64,000 bases of DNA from contig DASPQV010000043.1 in assembly GCA_035624785.1 (NCBI GenBank), forward strand, positions 93,558 through 157,557, in the 5' to 3' direction. The translations under genes and the position numbers were made by a program. The notes under the pieces are model-generated. The model saw only the letters and a program-made list of their open reading frames with translations, searched no databases and was not told where the DNA came from. The DNA comes from JAJZNI01 sp035624785. GTDB taxonomy: Bacteria > Chloroflexota > Dormibacteria > Aeolococcales > Aeolococcaceae. Below are positions 44,680 through 52,007 of the stretch, piece after piece. Numbering within the stretch: the stretch's first letter is position 1; the number at the start of each line of letters is the position of its first letter.

Positions 44680-44688
44680 TGCCAGGCC

Positions 44689-44694
44689 AGTATA
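44689..44694 (-). promoter_or_regulatory. -10 box TATACT of clpP-clpX
   Basis: TATACT on the minus strand ends 9 nt before the clpP ATG. No -35 or Shine-Dalgarno. A leaderless or near-leaderless start is likely. Confidence 0.45.
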
Positions 44695-44842
44695 ACCACG
44701 GGCCGGCGCTGCGCCCGAGGGCGCACCGGGGCAGGCCGCGCGAGCGCAGATCGGCGCGCCCGGGCAGGTCGGCCACGCTCCGCCCCGCGGTGCCGGTCCC
44801 GGTGCCGGGGGCGGTGATCTTGGGATGTCTTCAGGTGGGCTA

Positions 44843-44871
44843 TTGCTTATAGTAATGGTGATAGGTATATT
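44843..44871 (+). promoter_or_regulatory. Sigma-70-type promoter of the zinc-ribbon gene
   Basis: TTGCTT (44843-44848), a 17-bp spacer and TATATT (44866-44871) in an unusually AT-rich stretch. A start near 44878 leaves a ~40-nt leader ending in GGAGGGA before ATG 44919. Confidence 0.55.
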
Positions 44872-44918
44872 GATAACTTCCACCGGACGGGGGAGCAGCC
44901 AGGAGGGAGCGCCGACCG

Positions 44919-45116
44919 ATGGCACGAAAGTACAAGCCCGTGGAGCTGCCGCTGCGCACCGTGCCAGCGGACATGGCCGAGGAGCGGGCGCGCTGCCCGG
45001 TCTGCGAGGACCGGAACTCCGGCGTCATCGGCCGCCTCGGGCTCCGCCTCGTCTTCCGCTGCGAGCGCTGCCGCGTCCGGTTCTATCGCCCCTCGCCGGC
45101 GGTCCGCTTCGGCTGA
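44919..45116 (+). CDS. Small zinc-ribbon protein (65 residues)
   Basis: MARKYKPVELPLRTVPADMA begins a basic protein with CPVCEDRNSGVIGRLG and RCERCRVRFYRPSP, two Cys pairs 22 residues apart forming one zinc ribbon. It could be a nucleic-acid or ribosome-associated protein; none of the known families is matched closely. It lies on the opposite strand between tig and clpP, which in many bacteria are adjacent, and has its own AT-rich promoter and a Shine-Dalgarno (GGAGGGA, ~10 nt from the ATG). Convergent with tig (38-bp gap). Confidence 0.75.
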   Translation: MARKYKPVELPLRTVPADMAEERARCPVCEDRNSGVIGRLGLRLVFRCERCRVRFYRPSPAVRFG

Positions 45117-45154
45117 GCCACGCCCCCGGAGCGGCCAGGTACCGCCGTCCTGCC

Positions 45155-46444
45155 TCAGCCCTCACCCCTGGCGATCTCGAGAGCGCGGTCGATGGCGGCG
45201 CGCCGCAGCAGGTCCTCTCGGGTCGCGCTCCGCAGCCGGCGGCGCTGGTCTGCGGTGAGCCGCCGACCCTCCGCGACGCGGGCCGCCTCGCGGTCGACCT
45301 GGGATTCGTCGACCTCGAGCTGCTCGGCCGCAGCCAGCGCGGCGAGGGCGAGCTCCAGGCGCACCTCCGCCGCCGCGGCCTCTCGTCTCTGGGCGCGGAA
45401 TCCGTCGCGGGTGGAGCCCACGTATTCGAGGTAGCGCTCGAAACGCAGACCCAGCTCGGCGAGGCGCACCTCCATGGCGGCGAGCTGACGGTCCAGCTCC
45501 CTCTCGACCATGAGTGCCGGGACGTCCACGCGAACCCGGTTCCGAAGCGCGGCGAGGACATCCTCACGGAACCGCTCCTCATCGGCTCGGACCGCCGACT
45601 CCCCGAGGAGCTGCCGGTAATGAGCCCGCATCTCGTCCACGGTCTCCCCGCTCTGGTCGCGGCGGGCCAGCTCGTCGTCGAGGGGAGGGAGCTTTCGCTC
45701 TCGAACGGCGATGATGCGGGCGTCCGCCTGCACCGTCACGCCGCGGAGCTCCTCGCGCTGGTAGTCGGCGGGCAGGGTGAGCGGGAAGCTGTGCTGCGCT
45801 GCCGCCTCCAGACCGAGGAGGGCGTCGGCCAGCCCCGGCACCAGTCGCGCCCGGTCCAGCTCGAGGTCGCGCTCCTCCCCTTCCCCCGAGAGCACCTCGT
45901 CGCCACGTCGCATCACCAGAACGCAGCGGAGGACGTCCCCGGCCCGGGACGGGCGGTTGACCTCCTCGAGATCGGAGAAGCGGCGCCGGACCTCCTCGAC
46001 CGCCGCGTCCACGTCGGCATCGGTCACCTGCGTCGAGCGCATCTCCAGCCGCATCGCCCGGTAGTCACCGAGGTCGACCTCGGGGCGCACGGTGACCCGA
46101 GCCGTGAACCGGACCGGCTCGCCCCGCTCCACGGTTCCCAGCGTCAGTTCCGGATCACCGATGGCATCGACCCCGGCCTGCTCGACGGCGCGGCTGTACA
46201 GCTGCGGGATGAGGACCTGGACCGCCTCCTGCCTCAGCGCCTCCCAGCCGACGGCGCGCTCCACCAGGCCCGCGGGAGCGCGGCCGGGACGGAAGCCAGG
46301 CACCCGCACCCGGGCTCCGAGCCGCCGGGCCGCCTCGGCAAGGGCGCGATCGAGCTCGGCGGCCGGGGCCTCGACGCTCAACTCGACGACCCAGGCCGGC
46401 TGACGCTCGACGAACACGGAGAGTTCGGCGGCGACGGCGGTCAC
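45155..46444 (-). CDS. tig: Trigger factor
   Basis: 429 residues. A ribosome-bound chaperone for nascent chains. The N-terminal domain has VPGFRPGRAPAGLVERAVGW, the ribosome-docking GFRxGxxP signature. The middle region (FSDLEEVNRPSRAGDVLRCV to LPADYQREELRGV) matches the FKBP-like domain; the C-terminal arm domain is helix-rich and charged. The Arg content is high, Lys is nearly absent. GTG 46444 is the only usable start. It lies 78 bp past the tRNA-Leu gene with which it may share a promoter. clpP/clpX follow on the same strand after the intervening plus-strand gene. Confidence 0.93.
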   Translation of the reverse strand: MTAVAAELSVFVERQPAWVVELSVEAPAAELDRALAEAARRLGARVRVPGFRPGRAPAGLVERAVGWEALRQEAVQVLIPQLYSRAVEQAGVDAIGDPELTLGTVERGEPVRFTARVTVRPEVDLGDYRAMRLEMRSTQVTDADVDAAVEEVRRRFSDLEEVNRPSRAGDVLRCVLVMRRGDEVLSGEGEERDLELDRARLVPGLADALLGLEAAAQHSFPLTLPADYQREELRGVTVQADARIIAVRERKLPPLDDELARRDQSGETVDEMRAHYRQLLGESAVRADEERFREDVLAALRNRVRVDVPALMVERELDRQLAAMEVRLAELGLRFERYLEYVGSTRDGFRAQRREAAAAEVRLELALAALAAAEQLEVDESQVDREAARVAEGRRLTADQRRRLRSATREDLLRRAAIDRALEIARGEG

Positions 46445-46522
46445 GGCCGGACCAGGACGGGGGCGGACTTCACCTCATTCTCCTCCAGCTCGCACACTCG
46501 GGATGCCCGGCGCAGGCAACTG

Positions 46523-46604
46523 TGCGCGGACCGAGAGTCGAACTCGGACGGGTCACCCCACGGGATCCTAAGTCCCGCGCGTCTACCAGTTCCGCCACCC
46601 GCGC
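46523..46604 (-). tRNA. tRNA-Leu (anticodon UAG)
   Basis: 82 nt. The acceptor stem GCGCGGG pairs with TCCGCGC (one G-U), and the discriminator is A. The anticodon loop CTTAGGA gives UAG, read by CUA codons. The T arm is CCGAG-TTCGACT-CTCGG and a long class II variable arm is present. CCA is not encoded. A TAAACT -10-like box lies at 46627-46632, 22 nt before the 5' end. Confidence 0.93.
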
Positions 46605-46753
46605 CCGGTGCCGTGTGGTCCGAGCGAGTTTATCACCGCTATTTTCGGCGATCTGCCCGAGCTGATCCGGCCAGGGTGGCCGATCAGCGCCACCCGCGCG
46701 ATCACCGGTCGGGGCAGCCCGGTCGGCCCGCAGGGTGTTGTGACCGCAAGCCC

Positions 46754-46782
46754 TGGACAGGCACGGCTCAGGCTCATAGGCT
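46754..46782 (+). promoter_or_regulatory. Sigma-70-type promoter of the 81-residue gene
   Basis: TGGACA (46754-46759), a 17-bp spacer and TAGGCT (46777-46782). GGAGG lies 7 nt before the ATG at 46846. The remaining part of the gap after tRNA-Leu holds nothing else clear. Confidence 0.45.
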
Positions 46783-46845
46783 TGGGCCACGACCCGGCTG
46801 CCAATCGCCGGGCCACCCGTTGGCCGCTTGCACGGAGGTCGCCGT

Positions 46846-47091
46846 ATGGAGCTGAGCCAGGGAGCCGCAACGGCCACGACGCCGCAGGAGGCTGTTGCGA
46901 AGATCGACCAGAAGGCGCTCAGGCTGTCGGCGCTGCTGCGGGAAATCGACAACCACCCCATCGAGCTCCCCCCTGACCTGGTCGATCGGCTCGATGAGGT
47001 CCTCGAGATGCTGGCCTGGCGGATCGCCGCGACCCGGGCGCTCCTGCACAATGCGGTCGCGGCCACGGGGGTGGGACTGAGCATCGGCTAG
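46846..47091 (+). CDS. Unknown 81-residue helical protein
   Basis: I do not recognise it. It starts MELSQGAATATTPQEAVAKI and consists of two or three helices: QKALRLSALLREIDNHPIEL, PDLVDRLDEVLEMLAWRIAA and TRALLHNAVAATGV. It is soluble, probably a helical bundle or oligomer. A good ribosome site (GGAGG) and a promoter upstream support it. The next gene follows 36 bp later on the same strand. Confidence 0.6.
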   Translation: MELSQGAATATTPQEAVAKIDQKALRLSALLREIDNHPIELPPDLVDRLDEVLEMLAWRIAATRALLHNAVAATGVGLSIG

Positions 47092-47126
47092 CCGCGAGAT
47101 CGATCAGCCCCGGAGGAACCTGCCGG

Positions 47127-47498
47127 ATGCCGGCCAGGGAACACTGGAAGGACGAGCCGGACGAGCACGACTTCCCGGCCGCCGCCGACTTCCTGAGCCT
47201 CGTCCTCGGCCCGCGCGAGGTCGAGGACAAGGTGAACGCGCTCAGGAAGGCGTCGCTCGTTCACCGCAAGGCCAAGGATCTGCTGCGGGCGAGCCGCCTC
47301 GAGCTGCTGCCCGCCGACAACGTCCACGTCAAGAAGGATCTCGGCAAGGTCGACAGGGGTCAGCAGCTTTCCCCGGTGCTCCTGGTTCGCGGCAGTCTGG
47401 CGGCCGACTCGCCGCTCACCGTGGCGGACGGGTACCACCGCATCTGCGCCAGCTACCATCTCGACGAGGACGCCGACATCCCCTGCCGGATCGTCTGA
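47127..47498 (+). CDS. ParB/sulfiredoxin-fold-like small protein
   Basis: 123 residues. The C-terminal part has LSPVLLVRGSLAADSPLTVA followed by DGYHRICASYHLDED, close to the DGxHRxxA motif of ParB/Srx-type domains, which bind or hydrolyse nucleotides. The N-terminal half is charged (LGPREVEDKVNALRKASLVH, then RKAKDLLRASRLELLPADN). No DNA-binding HTH is present, so it is not a plain chromosome ParB. GGAGG lies 10 nt upstream of ATG 47127. It likely shares a transcript with the 81-residue gene. Function unknown. Confidence 0.6.
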   Translation: MPAREHWKDEPDEHDFPAAADFLSLVLGPREVEDKVNALRKASLVHRKAKDLLRASRLELLPADNVHVKKDLGKVDRGQQLSPVLLVRGSLAADSPLTVADGYHRICASYHLDEDADIPCRIV

Positions 47499-47603
47499 CA
47501 GCGGGATGGGGTCCGCCGCCCCGCCTGGGGGGCGCGCCGGGCCTCCCTCGTACGTGCCCGACGGGGTTTTGCGGGGGCTAGGGGCCCCGCCGAGAGGTCC
47601 CCC

Positions 47604-47874
47604 GCTTCGGCCCCGAGCTGATCACCGCCTCGGGGGGTTTGCGGGGGGCAGTGCCCCCCCGCATCAGATCAGCCGCTTCGGCCCCGAGCTGATCACCGCC
47701 TCGGGGGGTTTGCGGGGGGCAGTGCCCCCCGCATCAGATCAGCCGCTTCGGCCCCGAGCTGATCACCGCCTCGGGGGTTTGCGGGGGGCAGTGCCCCCCC
47801 GCATCAGATCAGCCGCCTCGGCCCCGAGCTGATCACCGCCCCGGGGGGTTTGCGGGGGGCAGTGCCCCCCGCAT
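47604..47874. repeat. Four-copy ~70-bp tandem repeat with paired hairpins
   Basis: Copies start at 47604, 47675, 47745 and 47815 (units of 71, 70 and 70 bp; the last is cut at 47874). A degraded fifth copy lies upstream from about 47555. Each copy has CCCCGAG...CTCGGGG (7-bp stem) and GCGGGGGGCA-G-TGCCCCCCGC (10-bp stem, almost no loop), plus GCTGATC/GATCAGC arms. The array fills the gap between convergent genes (ends 47498 and 47876), so it may act as a double-sided terminator or RNA stabiliser. The G6 runs could also form quadruplexes. Apparent long frames through it are repeat artefacts. Confidence 0.85.
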
Positions 47875-47875
47875 G

Positions 47876-49351
47876 TCACGCGTCGTAGTAGAGGAAGAAC
47901 TCATAGGGGTGGGGGCGCAGGGCCACCGGGTCGACCTCACGCTCGCGCTTGTAGGCGATATAGGTGTCGATGAGATCCTGGGTGAACACCCCGCCCTTGA
48001 GCAGGAACTGGTGGTCCTCCTCCAGAGCGTCGAGGACCTCGGGCAGAGAGCCCGGCAGATCCTTGACCTGCTCGGCCTCCTCCCCCTCCAGCTCGTAGAG
48101 GTCCGCCTCGATCGGGGCCGGCGGCTCGATCTTCCTGGCGATGCCGTCGAGCCCGGCCATGAGCATGGCGCTGAAGGCCAGGTAAGGGTTGCAGGTGGGA
48201 TCCGGTGAGCGGAACTCGAGGCGTCGGGCCTTGGGGGAGTCGCTGTAGGTGGGGATGCGCACGCAGGCGCTCCGGTTGCGGGCGCTGTACGCGAGCTTGA
48301 TGGGGGCCTCGTAGCCGGGCACGAGGCGGCGGTAGGAGTTGGTGGTCGGAGCGGCCAGCGCCAGCAGCGCCGGGGCGTGCCTGAGCAGCCCGCCGATGTA
48401 CCAGCGGCCCAGGTCGCTGAACAGCGCGTAGCCGTTCTCGTCGTAGAACAGCGGGACCCCCTGCTTCCAGAGCGACTGGTGGACGTGCATGCCGCTGCCG
48501 TTGTCCCCGAAGAGGGGCTTGGGCATGAAGGTCGCGGTGTAGCCGTGCTTGTGGCAGACGTTGCGCACCACGTACTTGTACTGGAGCACCTGGTCAGCCA
48601 TCTTCACCAGGGTGTCGAAGCGCATGTCGATCTCGGTCTGCCCGGCCGTGCCGACCTCGTGGTGATGGATCTCGATGTCCATCCCCGAATCCAGCATGGC
48701 GAGGACGATGCGGCTGCGCAGGTCCTGAAGCTGGTCGGTGGGGGGCACCGGGAAGTAGCCCTCCTTGTGGCGAGGGCGCCAGCCCAGGTTGATCGAGCCG
48801 TTGCTGCCGCTGTTCCAGATCCCTTCGTCGGAGTCCACGAAGTAGTAGCCCTCGTGGGCGTTCTGGTCGAAGCGCACCGAGTTGAAGATGTAGAACTCGA
48901 CCTCGGGGCCCCAGAAGGAGACATCGGCCACTCCGGACTTGGCCAGGTACGCCTCGGCTTTGCGGGCCACGAAGCGGGGATCGCGCGAATAGGGCTGCTT
49001 GGTCACCGGATCGCGGACGTCACAGACGATGGCCATCGTCGTGATATCCAGGCACGGGTCCACGAAGGCCCGGCCCGGATCGGGGAAGAGGAGCATGTCG
49101 CTCTCGTGGATCTTCTGGAAACCGCGAATCGACGATCCGTCGAAGCCGATGCCGTCGGCGAAGAGATCCTGGGTCAGCTCCTTGGCCGGGATGCTGAAGT
49201 GCTGCCAGGTCCCGGGCAGATCGGTGAAGCGCAGGTCGATGATCTTGACCCCGGCCTCCTTGGCCCGGTAGATCACCTCCTCCGGAGTGGCTCCGGGCAC
49301 CGCCGCGGGTGCTTCGGCTGCTGGTCTGGCCACACTCTCATCGATTGCCAT
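47876..49351 (-). CDS. glnA: Glutamine synthetase, type I
   Basis: 491 residues. It makes glutamine from glutamate, ammonium and ATP. Motifs: DIEIHHHEVGTAGQTEIDMR (metal Glu/His), FMPKPLFGDNGSGMHVHQSL, NSYRRLVPGYEAPIKLAYSA and FRSPDPTCNPYLAFSAMLMA. EADLYELEGEEAEQVKDLP carries Tyr in the position adenylylated in the GlnA-beta group, so GlnE control is possible. ATG 49351 with AAGGGGAAG upstream is preferred to ATG 49372. A TAGGCT box at 49434-49439 followed by a TGTGATCACA palindrome (49416-49425) may be its promoter and an operator. Confidence 0.96.
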   Translation of the reverse strand: MAIDESVARPAAEAPAAVPGATPEEVIYRAKEAGVKIIDLRFTDLPGTWQHFSIPAKELTQDLFADGIGFDGSSIRGFQKIHESDMLLFPDPGRAFVDPCLDITTMAIVCDVRDPVTKQPYSRDPRFVARKAEAYLAKSGVADVSFWGPEVEFYIFNSVRFDQNAHEGYYFVDSDEGIWNSGSNGSINLGWRPRHKEGYFPVPPTDQLQDLRSRIVLAMLDSGMDIEIHHHEVGTAGQTEIDMRFDTLVKMADQVLQYKYVVRNVCHKHGYTATFMPKPLFGDNGSGMHVHQSLWKQGVPLFYDENGYALFSDLGRWYIGGLLRHAPALLALAAPTTNSYRRLVPGYEAPIKLAYSARNRSACVRIPTYSDSPKARRLEFRSPDPTCNPYLAFSAMLMAGLDGIARKIEPPAPIEADLYELEGEEAEQVKDLPGSLPEVLDALEEDHQFLLKGGVFTQDLIDTYIAYKREREVDPVALRPHPYEFFLYYDA

Positions 49352-49492
49352 GCGCTTCCCCTTGGAGTCCATCGCCGGCCGGGTGCGCCTGGCTGAGGCG
49401 GGCCGGGCCCGGCCCTGTGATCACATCCGGGAGAGCCTACCGGCTTTCGCGAGGGGGGTGCCATGGACGCCCAGGCCGAGAGCCGGGGAGGG

Positions 49493-49517
49493 GATCTTGT
49501 GCATCACGCACAAGATC
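49493..49517. terminator. Strong hairpin after the ferredoxin gene
   Basis: GATCTTGTGC and GCACAAGATC make a perfect 10-bp stem with a 5-nt loop, 40 bp past the fdxA stop (minus strand). It separates fdxA from glnA, whose promoter lies just downstream. No U tract, yet the stem is stable and unlike the surrounding sequence. Confidence 0.5.
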
Positions 49518-49556
49518 GAGTGCACAACCTCCGGCCGCCGCGCACAGGCGGCGGGA

Positions 49557-49856
49557 TCAGGCGGGCGTCCGAGGCTTGAGGGCGTCCAGCTTCGCCCGCG
49601 CCGCCTCCTGGTCCTTGAAGTAGAGCTTGTTGATCTCGATGTAGGGAGCCTGCGCCGCCGGGACGTCCTCCTCCGCGAAGATGGCGTCGACCGGGCACGG
49701 ATCGACGCAGGCGCCGCAATCAATGCACTCCTCCGGGTCGATGTAGACCATCCGCTCCTGGTCATCGTCGCCCCCGTGGATGCAGTCGACCGGGCAGACC
49801 TCGATGCAGGACTTGTCCTTCAGGTCAACACAGGTCTCAGTCACGGTGTAGGTCAT
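49557..49856 (-). CDS. fdxA: 7Fe-type ferredoxin [3Fe-4S][4Fe-4S]
   Basis: 99 residues. It starts MTYTVTETCVDLKDKSCIEV and has CIEVCPVDCIHGGD followed by ECIDCGACVDPCPVDAIF. The first half has the 3Fe-4S pattern (Cys9, Cys17 and Cys21/25 region) and the second a 4Fe-4S set, as in mycobacterial and Thermus FdxA. It carries low-potential electrons, perhaps for glutamate synthase or P450s. ATG 49856 lies 9 nt after TAGACT (49866-49871). It is not in an operon with glnB. Confidence 0.95.
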   Translation of the reverse strand: MTYTVTETCVDLKDKSCIEVCPVDCIHGGDDDQERMVYIDPEECIDCGACVDPCPVDAIFAEEDVPAAQAPYIEINKLYFKDQEAARAKLDALKPRTPA

Positions 49857-49865
49857 TGCCGCCCC

Positions 49866-49871
49866 AGTCTA
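49866..49871 (-). promoter_or_regulatory. -10 box TAGACT of fdxA
   Basis: TAGACT ends 9 nt before the ATG of fdxA, leaving almost no leader. The G-run between could weakly act as a ribosome site. Confidence 0.42.
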
Positions 49872-49971
49872 ACAAGGCACCGAGAGCCGGGGGGGGTGGC
49901 GGAGAACATTGCCTTGCAGCCACCGTCCAGCGAACCAACCGGGAAGCCGGGGCAAGGCTCCTCCGTTCGAG

Positions 49972-49992
49972 CCTGCAGCCTGCGGCTGCGGC
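49972..49992. terminator. Hairpin after glnB
   Basis: GCAGCC-TGC-GGCTGC at 49975-49989, starting about 20 bp past the glnB stop on the minus strand. Likely end of the amt-glnB message. No U tract. Confidence 0.35.
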
Positions 49993-50008
49993 CTTCACTC
50001 CGTGCCTT

Positions 50009-50377
50009 TCAGTGACCCCAGTGCTCGGGCTCGAGGTGGCGGATGGTGTCGTCGCCGCGCTCGCCGGTGCGCACCCGGACCGCCTCCTCCACCGGGAGGA
50101 TGAAGATCTTGCCGTCGCCGATCTCGCCGGTGCGGGCGGCACCGACAATGGCCTCCACCATCGCCTCAACCCGGCTGTCGACCACCACCGCCTCGACCTT
50201 CACCTTCCGTTGCAGCGAGATGTTGACTCGGGTGCCGCGATAAGTCTCGGTGTAGCCGCGCTGGCGGCCGCAGCCCAGGACCTCGTTCACCGTCAGCCCT
50301 GAGGCACCGAGGGCATCGAGGGCGTCCTGGACGGCCTGGAGCCGATCTCCCCTGATGATCGCCTCCACCTTCTTCAC
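50009..50377 (-). CDS. glnB: PII signal protein without the Tyr51 modification site
   Basis: 122 residues. Trimeric PII proteins bind ATP/ADP and 2-oxoglutarate and gate Amt or enzymes. The fold is complete: MKKVEAIIRGDRLQAVQDAL, GCGRQRGYTETYRGTRVNI (T-loop), KVKVEAVVVDSRVEAMVEAI, and TGEIGDGKIFILPVEEAVRVR (C-loop). The T-loop reads YRGTRV where the canonical one is YRGAEY, so Tyr51 is Val and neither uridylylation nor adenylylation there is possible. It overlaps the amt 3' end by 4 bp, the classical amt-glnK layout, though here glnB precedes amt in the direction of transcription. Confidence 0.93.
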   Translation of the reverse strand: MKKVEAIIRGDRLQAVQDALDALGASGLTVNEVLGCGRQRGYTETYRGTRVNISLQRKVKVEAVVVDSRVEAMVEAIVGAARTGEIGDGKIFILPVEEAVRVRTGERGDDTIRHLEPEHWGH

Positions 50378-51852
50378 GCGATGGTCTCCTGGGCGGACCG
50401 GGTGGGCACCAACTGACGCCGCGTCAAGTGAGCGATGGCGTCGGGATGGATGTAAGCCCCGCCGGGAACTGGCATGAACTGCTCAGGATAGCCCCACATC
50501 CCGTGCTCGCTGATATCGAGCCCGGCCAGCTCGTCACGCTCGCTGACACGCAGCCCCACCGTCCTCTTGATCGCCCAGAAAAGGCCGAAGGAGAGCGTGA
50601 AGACGGTGGCCACCACGGTGACCACGGTCAGCGCCTGAGCGCCCAGCTGGGCGAAGCTGCCGGTGTAGAAGAGGCCACCGCTCCCGGTGCCGTTGAACCG
50701 GGCCAGAGCCGGGTCGGTGAAGAGGCCGCAGGAGAGCACCCCCCAGACGCAGGCCAGGCCATGAGCGGAAAGCGCGCCCACGGGGTCGTCGAGGAGGCGG
50801 TCGATGAGCAGCACCCCGAAGACCACGATCACCCCCGCCACCGCGCCGATGATGAGCGCGGCCCAAGGCTGGACGAAACCGGACGGGGCGGTGATGGCGG
50901 CCAGGCCGGCGATGGCTCCGTTGCCGATCATGCCGACGTCCAGGCTTCGCTGGCGCAGGTAGATCACGGTCATCGCTGACAGCGCACCCGCCGCGGCGGC
51001 GAGGTTGGTGACGATGACCACATCGGCGAAATGGAGATTGAGAGCCTGGAGGGTGGAGCCCGGGTTGAACCCGAACCAGCCGAACCAGAGGATGAGGACT
51101 CCGAGTTGGGCCAGCGGCATGCTGTGTCCGGGGATGGCGTTCGGCTGGCGGTCCCAGCCGAACTTGCCGATCCGAGGCCCGAGCAGGAGAAGCCCGGCGA
51201 AGCCCGCCGTCGCGCCGGTCAGGTGGACGACCGCAGAGCCGGCGAAATCCTGGGCGCCAACACCGCCCGCGCCCAACCACCCGCCTCCCCAGACCCAGTG
51301 ACTGACCAGCGGATAGATGAAGCCGGCAAAGGGGATCGCGAAAAGGATGTAGACGACGAACCGGGTCCGCTCCAGCATCGTCCCCCAGACGATCGCCAGC
51401 GAGATAGCGCAGAACACGAACTCGAAGAAGAGCTTGGCGGAAGCGGGGACGTCGGAGCCGGCGAGCGCCGGGAGGTCCAGCGTGGACCCGGGCTGGAAGG
51501 AGGGTGCGAGGCCAGAGCCTCCGCCGATCAGGTTGCCCAGGAAGCCGCGCGAAGCCCCGAAGGCAAGCCCGAAGCCCACCGCCCAGTACACCACCGAGCT
51601 GATCGAAAGGTTGACGACGACCTTGGCCACAACGGTGCCGACGTTCTTCATCCGGGCGAAGCCGACCTCGAGCATGGCAAAACCGGCCTGCATGAAGAGC
51701 ACCAGTGCCGCCGCCAGGACCACCCAGATGGTGTCGGCGGCAACGCCCGCCGAGGGTCCGGCAGAAGCGTCCGCAGCCCGAGCCGCGAAGGGAAAGAGCA
51801 CCCCACTCAGAGCGAGACCGGTGCCGAGGCGAAGCCGCGCTGGGATTGACAA
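50374..51852 (-). CDS. amt: Ammonium transporter Amt
   Basis: 492 residues from TTG 51852, with GGAG 8 nt upstream. This start gives a clean signal peptide (SIPARLRLGTGLALSGVLFP, cleavage near AARAADA). ATG 51918 is the alternative. Eleven TM helices follow. The twin-His pore is seen in DFAGSAVVHLTGATAGFAG and ALSAHGLACVWGVLSCGLF, with the Phe gate region FGWFGFNPGSTLQALNL and GFAMLEVGFARMKNVG. PII from the gene just overlapping its stop (50377) is the expected regulator. Gene order in transcription is amt then glnB. Confidence 0.95.
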   Translation of the reverse strand: MSIPARLRLGTGLALSGVLFPFAARAADASAGPSAGVAADTIWVVLAAALVLFMQAGFAMLEVGFARMKNVGTVVAKVVVNLSISSVVYWAVGFGLAFGASRGFLGNLIGGGSGLAPSFQPGSTLDLPALAGSDVPASAKLFFEFVFCAISLAIVWGTMLERTRFVVYILFAIPFAGFIYPLVSHWVWGGGWLGAGGVGAQDFAGSAVVHLTGATAGFAGLLLLGPRIGKFGWDRQPNAIPGHSMPLAQLGVLILWFGWFGFNPGSTLQALNLHFADVVIVTNLAAAAGALSAMTVIYLRQRSLDVGMIGNGAIAGLAAITAPSGFVQPWAALIIGAVAGVIVVFGVLLIDRLLDDPVGALSAHGLACVWGVLSCGLFTDPALARFNGTGSGGLFYTGSFAQLGAQALTVVTVVATVFTLSFGLFWAIKRTVGLRVSERDELAGLDISEHGMWGYPEQFMPVPGGAYIHPDAIAHLTRRQLVPTRSAQETIA

Positions 51853-52007
51853 GTCCAGATCTCCGTGCCTGATCTGATCCCGGCGAAACCCTAGTGGAGG
51901 CGCACGGGCGGTCAGCATGGCCCCCCCGCACGAATGGGGAGGCCGCGGAGTTGGGCTCTCTGCACAGGAATCCGTGGCGCGACGCCTCGGGCCGCGCGAC
52001 CGCGGGA

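Noticed and set aside
44825..46855. 676-residue plus-strand frame opposite tig and tRNA-Leu
   Set aside because: Antisense to a clear trigger factor and a tRNA gene.
47506..47832. 108-residue open frame through the repeat array
   Set aside because: It is the translation of the ~70-bp repeats, with periodic residues and no homologous look.
47604..47874. CRISPR array
   Set aside because: Repeats follow each other with no unique spacers and no cas gene nearby.
49401..49425. GGCCGGGCCCGGCC and TGTGATCACA palindromes near glnA
   Set aside because: Noted with glnA, but short and compatible with chance in GC-rich DNA; TGTGA/TCACA without a 6-bp spacer is not a CRP site.
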